64,000 nt of DNA from Agelaius tricolor (taxonomy: Eukaryota > Chordata > Aves > Passeriformes > Icteridae): contig JALJCS010000039.1 of the NCBI GenBank assembly GCA_023055355.1, positions 3,557,001 to 3,621,000 of the forward strand, written 5' to 3'. A model generated the notes under the pieces. It made no database searches. It worked only from the letters and a program-made list of their open reading frames with translations, and was not told the origin of the DNA. The position numbers and the translations under genes are program-made. Position 1 is the first letter of the stretch. Each line of letters starts with the position of its first letter. Below, piece after piece: positions 25,740 through 35,132 of the stretch.

Positions 25740-26290
25740 GCTCCTGTGTGGAGGGGACCCATGCCCCTGTGCTTTTTGTGTTTTGTTGTTAAAAGCCAGA
25801 ATTGGCAGGTTTCAGTCCTGAAACCAATTCTGCAACTCCACCAGTCTGTGGTTTGTTGTGGAGAACTAGAATTGGCAGTTTTAGTCCTGAGGCCAATTCT
25901 GTAGCAGCTGCCTTGTGGAGATGGTGTTGTCCCTATGCAAGCCTAGGTATTTATCATGCAGCTTCCTCTGTGGGGGCTATAGGAAAACTTCAGGGGAAAA
26001 TATTTTGTTATTCTTCCTCGGTTAATTTAGTAGTCGCCTCCCTACACCTGGGGTGGACTTGATGAAAAAAAAAAAAAGGATAAGGGGAAATTGGCTACTG
26101 AAAAGATGATTGGTTGTTAAAAAAGTGATTGGTTGTTAAGAAAGGCTCTAGGCAGTGGTATTGCTTGCTGCAGAACTTGATCATGTCCAAAAGGCAAGTC
26201 AGTGGAATAAAAGGAGCAAGCTGCTAAGGTGAACTGCTCCAGGATGAGAAGCAAAAGCCTGCTAAAACCCTGAAATAAAAGCAACTCAAA
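25740..26290 (+). mobile_element. LTR-like segment after the gag-protease fragment
   Basis: Contains an A-rich tract (about 26061), two GATTGG (inverted CCAAT) boxes near 26107 and 26126, a TATA-like AATAAAAGG near 26205 and AATAAA near 26274. This fits a gammaretroviral U3-R, but no partner LTR is present and the borders are not defined. Confidence 0.35.
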
Positions 26291-27960
26291 TGCTTAATTC
26301 ATGGACTGCAGCTCTTGCAAAACATTTTAAAAGTAGTCTCACTCCCTCTGCTGAACAATCTATTGGAGGAAACCCCACTGAACACCTGTGGGAAACAACA
26401 AAAGGTGGAGGAGGGTGGGGAAGAACACACGCTCATCCCTCTCCCCACTCCAGGCACGTTAACGTTACAAAAGCTAACCCTATAATAAATAACCCTGCAT
26501 TTACTGCCAACTCTGAACCTGGAGATGTCTCGTTCACTGATACTTCAGCCAAAAACATTGATGGTAAAAGTATAGAGCTGTTACACCCCAGGTTGCAGCT
26601 TACCTTATTTAGTTTCTTATCAGTTGACCAGAGTGTTTTGTTACTTTTGACATGTAGGGGTCATGTCAAGACTGGATGGTTTTGTTTAAGCCTCAGCTGG
26701 CACTGGGAACACTGTGTGGGCACTGGGCACTGAGAATACTGTTCCACATCTTTCAGGGCAATTGCCAGCCTCAGGTTTGTGCTGCAAAAAACAATTTCCA
26801 TTGTGCCCTATTTCACAATGTAACCATTGATCAAATTGTGTGCTGTGGATCAATTTTTGTCTTTCTGACTTTTGTCAGCTGCTCCACTTGATCATTCTAT
26901 GATATTTGTAAAATCTGATAGTCCGCATGGGTTTTAACCCATCCTAGATGGATTTGTTAGGATTGAGTTTGTAAAAACAACCATTCAAATCCTCCCTTTG
27001 CCAAACCTCTTTTCCATTCACTTGCCAATGAACATTTCCACTGACAAAATCACCGTGTGGCACCGACTGGGCCAGGGCTCCATGGGCACCCGGCTCGGGC
27101 CCACAGGAGCCTGGAGCAGAGCCCGCGTGGCCCAGGGAATAGAACGGCTTGGGTAGGGGCACACCTTTTTATTGAGTGTAAGAAATGTTTCAGTCTGCTA
27201 AAATTTCAGGAATTGCAAGTTCAGTTTCTAAGGCTGCCTTCTCAGAATAGTTTACATTAGAAAGCTTACATTACTCTTTAGTATCATATATCCTTAAAGG
27301 AGACCAAAAAAAATAATCTGTGCAGAATGACTGAGGAATGACTGTTCTTTTCTTAAGCTAATGTACAGTACCCAGTGCAAAGGGCTGCAAGTGTTAAAGG
27401 TCAGGATATTGCCAATACCTAGACATTAATAACTCATGTTAATATTAAGACTACAAGACAGCTTACAAGAGAGTGACATGTTTTTATAGGGGCAGGTGGG
27501 AGAACACGATTGGGATTTCCTGGCTAACAAATTTTCAATCCAAAGTACTAAGATAAATTCAAGAGCCAGAAGCACACAGTCACATAAAAAATAGAGAGAT
27601 ACAATTAGGAGCAGCCACAGTCTTAATCTGCCATTAGGTATCTACTGCAGGCCCTAAGTTCCAGTCAGGAAACTTATGTGAATTGTGTTTTATATGATGG
27701 TTTCACTTCCTCATCTCGTACAGCAATAGAATTGTTTGCATTGTAACTTCCCAAGAGCACAGAGAGTGCTCATCATGGTCTTTCTCAGCAGGAAATGTGG
27801 GCACGTATTTAAGAAAAAACTTATGTGAATGTGTAACAGACTATATCTATATAGATGAACTACCTACAGTTTGCAATTCCAAAAGAAAAAAAATTAAACA
27901 CATCAGGGAAAATAAAAAGCAAGGCCAAAAGCAGAGTGCCTTTGAACTAAAAGCAACTAT
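26291..27960. other. AT-rich intergenic DNA
   Basis: No gene supported. At 27060-27145 a piece resembles the GC-rich intron sequence found near 8930 in unit A (CTCCATGGGCACCCGGCT), so a scrap of the gene duplication is present. Confidence 0.5.
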
Positions 27961-27973
27961 TAACTTCCTTTTT

Positions 27974-28760
27974 CTATACAAGGCTTGACACCAATCATGA
28001 TAGATTCACCAAAAACTTTTCCATCTTTGCTTAGGGCTTTCCGGGCTTGAAGCTTAGACTACTATCGAATATGCATCCAGTTTCCTGTGTTGGACGTCTG
28101 AATGAGATCAAGTGGAAATTGTGAAATGTAGTTTTTTAAATGCTTAATTCACAATGTTTTCTGACATAAGTGTCGAACTAAGACATACCACATGCTTGAA
28201 TATGTTTCCATACTGAGCAAAATGTAGTAGGATATAGGAAGCTGATGCTTGAGGAAATCTGAAAGACAGAAAAAAATACTCATAAAATTGAGTGGTTTAA
28301 GAATTCAGGTGTTAAGATACAACCCTATGAAGCATTTACAGAAATGCAGAAGAGAGCACTGTAATATCAGAGGCAGTGACTTGAGAAATACCACCTTCTA
28401 GGCACTTTAGCACACACCCCAACAGCAGAATGGTGCCTTTCTGACTAGAAAAAATCATGTGTAGCTCAATTTAAGATGGCTAACTGAAATGTATGTGTTT
28501 GCTTGCTTTAACCATAGCTGTACTTGCAGCACATACCAATGCCAGACAACATCAATGCCCCCAAGTATTTTTCTCGTATGCTCTAAAGACTTCCCCCAGG
28601 TTTTTCCAATACTTTGGAAATCAACTTACCCAAATACAGTTACCCATGTGTCATCAAGTTGATCTTGTGAAGTAAGGGAATCACCTTGAGTATCAAAAGG
28701 ATCCAGCTGAGCAGGAGATAGAGTAGTCTTCTTAGGCTGCCCAATAGTTGCAGGGCTTCA
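27974..28760 (-). pseudogene. NUP35: NUP35 (nucleoporin 35) fragment, three exons with introns, broken
   Basis: Three minus-strand exons encode the RRM-like (MPPN) domain of nucleoporin NUP35. Exon one, about 28755-28630, contains [20 protein letters not shown] and DDTWVTVFG and ends at a GTAAGT donor. Exon two (28258-28189) reads [20 protein letters not shown], with a TTTCAG acceptor and a GTATGT donor. Exon three (28097 to about 27974) contains GNWMHIR, two adjacent stops (TAG at 28064-28062 and 28061-28059), then [19 protein letters not shown]. Introns are retained, so this is a piece of a genomic duplicate and not a processed copy. NUP35 normally helps build the inner ring of the nuclear pore. 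The stops and missing exons make it a pseudogene. Confidence 0.85.
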
Positions 28761-30069
28761 CATGCTTGAAGAAGCTGTTCAATTGAAATGATATTGCTGA
28801 ACAGATTTCTTTTGCAAGGCAGAGGTTTATTAGAAAAGAATAAATTCAGTGTCAAGCATTTCACTTGGATGTGGAAGAGTTTGATGGGGATTTACTCACA
28901 GACAGAACAAGGAAGTCAATCCTAACTTCACATCTGCAAACACACTAGGAAGTTTTTATGACTAGCAACCTAGTGTTCTCTTCGACTTCAAAACACCAAT
29001 AGCTTAATACAGTTGCCAAATAGGAACAGGCCAACACAATAAAGCTTAGCAAGAAGCCACCAGTTCATACACAAGATATCAAACCTTGTGAAGATGGAAG
29101 GCAATCCATCAATCTCAGCTTCTTCACTCAATTACAACCACCTCTGTGCTCAGTTCAACACCACATTTGGACAGGGAACAAGAAAAGCTGCTTGAAACTC
29201 AGTCTCAGAATAAACAATTATTTCCTACTCATACCCACACATCTTTTGAAAAGCTAACAAATACACCACCTCTTCATAAACTAGCAAGGAACTGATGTAG
29301 CTTGAACAGTGATGCTCTTTCTGTATTAAAGAAAGCAGTAAGAAAAGAGAACAGAGATTTTGACAGGACATCTACCTGCTCCTGGAGTTGATGGCAGAAT
29401 TCCAGTGGATGGGCTCTGTGATAAAGTAAAGCTGGCCTGTATTAATATGCAGAAAGTAACAAATTATTCTTATAGGTATACTGCTCAGATCAAGTGATTT
29501 AAACCTTCAGCTAATAATATTAATTATTATTTGCCTTAAGTTATTCTTAACTTTTTAGAGAACAGATATTTGCATGTGTATTTAACCAAAGATTACCAAG
29601 AGCTATTAATGAAAAGTTATTTGACAGCATATTTGACATATGCTTTGTGAAACAAAGTAGCTTGAAGTATCAATAATCAGAAACCTTCTTAGAATAGTTC
29701 AATGCACTACTGCTGCACTGTAATAATTCACACATTCATATGCATCCTGATGGGAAGGATATTAGTATCCTAATTTTATCAGCATTTTCTCTGCCTAAAG
29801 GGTTCAGAAATCATGGGAACATAACCTTCCCTTCTATGGAGACTATTACTAGACTTACTTTCCTGCTCAACTATTTAGTGCATAGAAGGAAAGAATACTT
29901 TGAGTTTTAGATGGTAGCACTTGTTTTTGTTTTGTTTTTTTTTTTTTTTTATCATACGACTTCAACACTCAAAACAATTTTAGTCTACTTTTAGCCTGAA
30001 TTATGGCATTTCTTAGATTCAAGATCAAACAGCCTGGAGATACCTGTAGACCTAGCAACATAGGTTCTC
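28761..30069. other. AT-rich intergenic DNA
   Basis: No gene supported. It could contain introns of the NUP35 duplicate, but I could not identify further exons. A T-rich run lies at about 29923-29950. Confidence 0.5.
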
Positions 30070-30457
30070 TGTCGCAGACATCTTTCATGAAAAATCCTTT
30101 CTTAGGATTTTTCCTTGTGAGAAGCTGCAGTTTCAGCAACCAAAAGTAAACAATGGTTATCTGCTGCTGTGGAATGCAACAGGTAGACCTGGGATTGGTT
30201 TCCTGTGGATGCTTGGATTTACTGTCCACTCATGGCAGAGCTGGCTCTTGCTCTCTGTCTGAGACACAGATCTTTGTTATTCATTCTTGTCTATTCTTAG
30301 CTTAGCTAGCTTCTGAAGAAACCTTTTCCTTTCTATTTTCTTTTTACTATAGTCTTAATGTAACATATATCATAAAATAATAAATCTAGCCTTCTGATCA
30401 TGAAGTCGACATTCTCGTCTCTTCTTCATCCTCAAAACCCTTGTGACCGCGGTCACA
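30070..30457 (+). repeat. 5' LTR of the non-autonomous element
   Basis: Starts TGTCGCAGAC and ends GGTCACA. Poly(A) signal AATAAA at 30379-30384. Confidence 0.85.
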
Positions 30458-30459
30458 AT

Positions 30460-30477
30460 TGGTGACCCCTTGACTGA
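30460..30477 (+). other. Primer-binding-site candidate
   Basis: TGGTGACCCCTTGACTGA lies two bases after the LTR. The first ten bases fit the 3' end of tRNA-Trp, the primer of avian alpharetroviruses. The rest does not, so the tRNA is uncertain. Confidence 0.5.
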
Positions 30478-31112
30478 GGAGGACAATCATAACTTGGTGA
30501 GACCACCAGAGGAGCATTGCTACACTGGGTTAACCCCGAATGCGTGGCATTGATGGTTGCTTCACAAATGACCACAGAAGTGGATTCTAGCCAGGAGCTG
30601 AAGAACTGAAGATCCGAATTTGGACAGAGTTCACAGCAAGGTTGACCACAAAGAGAACCTTCTGAAAAGCCTCCAGGAAGATGTTCGGAAAGCTCAGCAG
30701 CACCATGCAGATAGCCAGAGAGTCCTGGACACTGTCACAAGGTACTGTTGGTTTTTCCCCTCCTGAAGATGAGGCCATTCGCAGTTTGTGGCTGCTCATC
30801 TGGAGGACTTCTTCCCTAGAGGATGAGGTTCCATTCTCCTCTTCAGAGGAGAAACTTATTGCCCTCTGGCAAAAGTGGGGTAAGAGGACAGAATTCTCCT
30901 GTTGGAGACAGATCTCTCTGAGTTTTTTCGATGGGCAAAGCTCTTTGGGTTTTTTACAAATGTGCTATATGCCCTCGATATGTTTGTCTGGGAGTGTATG
31001 GACTCCATTTTCCAATTCTTTTTGGACCGTGGGTTCGGATGCCCCTCGATTTATTCAACCTTTTTGTTGCTCTTTCTAGTCTTGAAACGGAGAGCAGCTG
31101 TTTTTCCCTGGA

Positions 31113-32495
31113 TTGCTAACTGCAAGGGGAAAGCCCCGTTCCCCCCAATTCCGGGGGAAGACCCTTTGGAGGGGGACGCTCTGCTGCTTTCCAGCCCCCC
31201 TGAACCACAGCGGGGGGGCGAAGTTTCGCCTGCAGCCGAAGTTTTTTTTACCGCTGCCCCAGCCAGCGCCGCGAGCGCCGCCCCAACTTGCCCCGCACAT
31301 CTGGGTGCTTCCCCGCGCGGCCGCTCCCGCGGCCGTCCCTCCGGCAGAGCCTGTGGGTGCTCCGGCTGCGGTTCCGCCGGCTTCCCTGCCTGCATCTGAG
31401 GCTTTAGAAACGCTGCTTCCCATGGCTGCGCCGATGTTCCTGGGCAACAGCAATCCACCGCTCCCCCCGGCCGTCCCGCTGCCTCCTGTGCGGACTCCGC
31501 CGCCTTCTGCGACTGCGCTTCCACAGCCTATGTCAGAGCCCGGCACAGAAGATGCTGCCGACCCCGTGCCGCCCCCGCCGCCTCCCCAGGCGGCCCCACT
31601 GCCCGCCCCGGTAGTTCTGCCGCCTGCGGGGACTCCGTCCTCCGTGTCTCCGTCAGAGGCTGCCCTGGAGCTGGCGGCAGCTGCAGCGGCGCCTCCTGCA
31701 TCCAGTGTGGCTTCCTCCCCGAGTTTTTCGGGTTGTCCTGGGGCTGCCCCTACGGGGGGAGCTGGGACAGGGGAAGAGGGCGTCAGCCTGTCCTTCCGTG
31801 GAGGAGGCATGGCCCGACAGCTGGCTGTGGGCGCAGCCCGGCTGCCTGTTTTCAAGATCAGCATTCTTGGCGGGTTGGGGGGTGTTTGGTCCGGAGTTTC
31901 CCCCTGGGGGATGCGAATCTCTCTGCCACCCCTCGCGCGCCCCAGTGGCGAGGGGGAGGTGGGTCCCGAAAGTTCTGCCCCTGGTCCCCAGCCCAGAGGG
32001 GGTGGAGGTGGTGCCAGGAGGCAGATGGGAGGAACACCTGGTGCATTTGCATTGCAGAGGCAGAGGGCACAGCAGGAAGCGAGCATCACTTGTCTGCTGT
32101 GGGGAAAGGACATCCCCAGACCCGAGATGAAGTTTCTCGGGACAGCTTCTGTCTTCTCATTGCCGGCATGCCTCGGTGATTTTGGGGAAAGGAAGCATTT
32201 GGTCACCCCTTCTGCCATTGTACTGGCAGCAGGGTGCGGGTCTGTGCCAATGCAGAGCCTGCCTCGGGGGCTGGGCCTGGGCTGTCTGGCTTGGTACCTT
32301 GGGCCAGGGCCACCTCCCGGCCTCCTGTTGGGTTTGGGGGCTTTGCTTCCCCCTTCTGGTCCTGGGCCAACTTTCAGTGGGCTAGGTCTGGGGTTCCTGA
32401 TCCTTCCACATGGGCCAGGACCCCCAAGGGCCTCTCTCTGGCTCCTCTGCTGCTGCTGCTCTTTCCGACAAAAAAAAACAACAATGACAATTTAA
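31113..32495 (+). CDS. Pro/Ala-rich open frame inside the non-autonomous element
   Basis: A 460-codon open frame in a markedly GC-rich stretch, within an otherwise AT-rich element. It is dominated by Pro, Ala and Ser runs (for example DPVPPPPPPQAAPLPAPVV) and has no recognisable retroviral domain. An overlapping frame at 30902-31399 starts METDLSEFFRWAKLFGFF. The position suits gag, but the composition could keep a frame open by chance, and the opposite strand is also open for 380 codons. Coding status is uncertain. Confidence 0.3.
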   Translation: MLTARGKPRSPQFRGKTLWRGTLCCFPAPLNHSGGAKFRLQPKFFLPLPQPAPRAPPQLAPHIWVLPRAAAPAAVPPAEPVGAPAAVPPASLPASEALETLLPMAAPMFLGNSNPPLPPAVPLPPVRTPPPSATALPQPMSEPGTEDAADPVPPPPPPQAAPLPAPVVLPPAGTPSSVSPSEAALELAAAAAAPPASSVASSPSFSGCPGAAPTGGAGTGEEGVSLSFRGGGMARQLAVGAARLPVFKISILGGLGGVWSGVSPWGMRISLPPLARPSGEGEVGPESSAPGPQPRGGGGGARRQMGGTPGAFALQRQRAQQEASITCLLWGKDIPRPEMKFLGTASVFSLPACLGDFGERKHLVTPSAIVLAAGCGSVPMQSLPRGLGLGCLAWYLGPGPPPGLLLGLGALLPPSGPGPTFSGLGLGFLILPHGPGPPRASLWLLCCCCSFRQKKTTMTI

Positions 32496-33026
32496 AAAAA
32501 AAAAAAAATTAAATTAAGTAAAAAAAAAAGGGTTAAAGAGCTGGCAGCAGCTCAGAGGCATTGAGGAGCCAGGGATTGGCTTCAGCCCAAGTTGGACAAT
32601 AAAGGGCTGTGGCAAGACATTTCAGAAATTTTCTCAAAATTGTTTGAAGACTGTCAATGGACTTTTGATAACTATTGATGGACTTTTCTGGAGCAAGCCT
32701 GTTTCAGGACCAAAAGAAACATTCAGATATGGCAAAGAGGAACATCTTCAGACCATGGACTTTTCCTGAAATTCAGCTGCTTGGACTTGAATTTTCTTTG
32801 CATTGTTTTTGCATTTTCTTATATTGTAAAATTGTTTTAGTGATATGATAGAATTTTATGTTCTATAGGTGAAGAAATTCCCAGTTCATTCCACAGGAGC
32901 ACTTCATTGGAGTTTGATTGGCAACAGATAACCTGTCAAGTGTTTGTCTTTTCTTCAGCATGAGTACAGCAGAGAAAATTGCAAACACTCTTTCCTTTTA
33001 ATTTAACTAAATAAAAAAAGGTGACA

Positions 33027-33414
33027 TGTCACAGACATCTTTCATGAAAAATCCTTTCTTAGGATTTTTCCTTGTGAGAAGCTGCAGTTTCAGCAACCAA
33101 AAGTAAACAATGGTTATCTGCTGCTGTGGAATGCAACAGGTAGACCTGGGATTGGTTTCCTGTGGATGCTTGGATTTACTGTCCACTCATGGCAGAGCTG
33201 GCTCTTGCTCTCTGTCTGAGACACAGATCTTTGTTATTCATTCTTGTCTATTCTTAGCTTAGCTAGCTTCTGAAGAAACCTTTTCCTTTCTATTTTCTTT
33301 TTACTATAGTCTTAATGTAACATATATCATAAAATAATAAATCAAGCCTTCTGATCATGGAGTCAACATTCTCGTCTCTTCTTCATCCTGAAAACCCTTG
33401 TGACCACGGTCACA
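33027..33414 (+). repeat. 3' LTR of the non-autonomous element
   Basis: Same length as the 5' LTR. AATAAA at 33336-33341. Directly followed by DNA homologous to the upstream region of the gene units. Confidence 0.85.
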
Positions 33415-35132
33415 CGGAGTTGCTGGGACGCGGGAGCGCGACCGTCCCAGCGGCCGCAGCGCTGTCAGGCAGCGCCTGCACGCTGGGCGCGCTTCCGGCG
33501 GCTCTGGTCTCCCCAGAAGTGGGGAATCAGGCAGCCACTGCCTCAGACCCAGTCAGAAACCCAACCAAGTGAGACCAGAGGCAGGGGCCCCTTCCCGTCC
33601 CTCTGGGGCACAGCTTCAAAACAGCCGCTGTGTCTTCCTGCGCCTGTGTCTGGGCTGGGCTGAGCCCAGAGCCGGCCAGCTTGTGCTCTGCTGTGCCAAG
33701 AGCGTTCTGGGCAGGCAGGCAGGAAAAAGTGCTGCGTGCACAGTGGGGAAGGGGCTCACGAGAGCCTCCTGCGGGAACCAGGCTCCGCTCCCTGGCTGGG
33801 AACAGCCTGGTTTTGCTGCCGTGAGTGCAGGCAGGAGTTCAGGCACTTGAACGGGCAGCGGACACCTCTTGTTTCTAGGGAGCCTGGGGCTGCGCGCCAC
33901 AAGGGACACGAGGAAACAGACTCGGGAGAAGGAAGATGAGCTCGAGCTGCAGTGCCTGTGCTACAAGGTGCAGAAGTAATTCAGCCTTGCCAGGGTTTCC
34001 TAAGTGTGTGTTGGTGTTGGCTGGGAAATGGACATATTTGGGGAAATGGAGACATTTGGGGAAATGCCTTTGGAAGAGAGGGGCTTGCTTCTCAAGCAAA
34101 GTGCTTCCCCAGGAGCCCCCAGTGAGGTAGGTGCAGCTGTCTCCCTTTGGCTCCCTGCCCCCCTTTCATCCTTGAGGCCCCTTGCACTTGGCAGAGGGGC
34201 GTGGGAAGGGAGAAGGCTGTGAGGAGCAGCTTTGGCATCTGCCTGGGTCTGCAGAGACCAAGCCAAGCACCAGCGGCAAGGTGTGTTCCCCCCTCTGTGC
34301 ACAGGACAGAGAGGGATCATCTCTGTCCAACTGAGAGCCCCAAATGCCTCTCAGAGAGCTGTGAATTCAAAGGCCTTTATGCACACATTGATGCCATCTT
34401 CCCTATCTGCTGTCTTTGAACTCTTGGCAAGAGGCGTTTGCCTCTTGCTTGCTGGAAGCCAAGCTGGGCTGTGCGGGCACCGTGGAGAGTCCTTCCCCGA
34501 GCACTTGGCGGGTCGTGGTGTGTCCAGGGCTGTGTTAGACATTCGGGTCAATGGATTCCTTCCAAGCGGGGGCAGCTAGGGTGGGGAGGGGGTGGCCCTG
34601 GGGCACGTGGCAGCATGTCCCTTTGTGACACGGTGCAGCAGGGTGACCATGGAACCGAAAGGGACAGCGTGTCTGAGCAGCCCTTTGTGACACACGCTGA
34701 CATAGGGGCTGGCACAGCGCAGCCACGCCACAGTGCTCGGTGCACGCAACGGGACAGGAGGTAACAGAGCGGTGCTGTGAGGTGTCCCCACACAGCTGGC
34801 TCGTTGGTTGCTGACCCGGAGCTCTTCCGAGGCGTTCCTCCTGTGGCTGGCCTCACAGCCAGACCTCGGGATTGGGTGACTCGGAGCTTTTCCGAGTCAT
34901 CTCCCATCCCTGCAGCCGGTGCCCTCGTGGCCAGGCCGTGGGACTTGGTGACCTCCATCATTCACCAGGAATCTCCTGTCATTGTGACAGGAGACCTCGA
35001 GTGCAGGACTTGCTGTCCTGTAGCCTTCCTGAGGCTCCTCTGTTGCAGGTGCCCGCAAGGCACAACTGCAGCATTCGCTGACACTGGCCTTGGCCGAGGC
35101 ATTTGAAAGTGCCCTCGAGGTCAGACAGCGGG
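33415..35132 (+). repeat. Upstream block of gene copy P, homologous to the unit upstream region
   Basis: Reverse-complement homologue of roughly 6330 down to 3150 in unit A, with deletions. It carries the promoter-proximal palindromes near its end. The homology begins exactly at the 3' LTR. No separate gene is supported. Confidence 0.7.
34816..34895 (+). promoter_or_regulatory. Paired palindromic elements upstream of gene copy P
   Basis: TCGGAGCTTTTCCGA at 34881-34895 is a perfect 5-bp inverted repeat. A related CCGGAGCTCTTCCGA lies at 34816-34830. They lie about 240 and 305 bp before the ATG at 35133, as in the minus-strand copies, although the intervening DNA has diverged. Confidence 0.45.

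Larger units (their letters stand above)
30070..33414 (+). mobile_element. Non-autonomous LTR element with two near-identical 388-bp LTRs
   Basis: Two direct repeats of 388 bp (30070-30457 and 33027-33414) begin TGTC and end GTCACA. They differ at about six positions by manual count, near 1.5%. Internal length is 2569 bp. It has a primer-binding-site candidate and a Pro/Ala-rich open frame, but no protease, reverse transcriptase or integrase motif. It therefore needs a helper element or is a deletion derivative. The flanks show no target-site duplication. Confidence 0.85.

Noticed and set aside
26720..26910. Possible CR1 LINE tail (ATTCTATGATATTTG)
   Set aside because: Only one short motif match and no reverse transcriptase sequence.
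31076..32218. 380-codon minus-strand ORF with Gly-rich sequence
   Set aside because: Mirror of the GC-rich Pro/Ala stretch; no recognisable domain.
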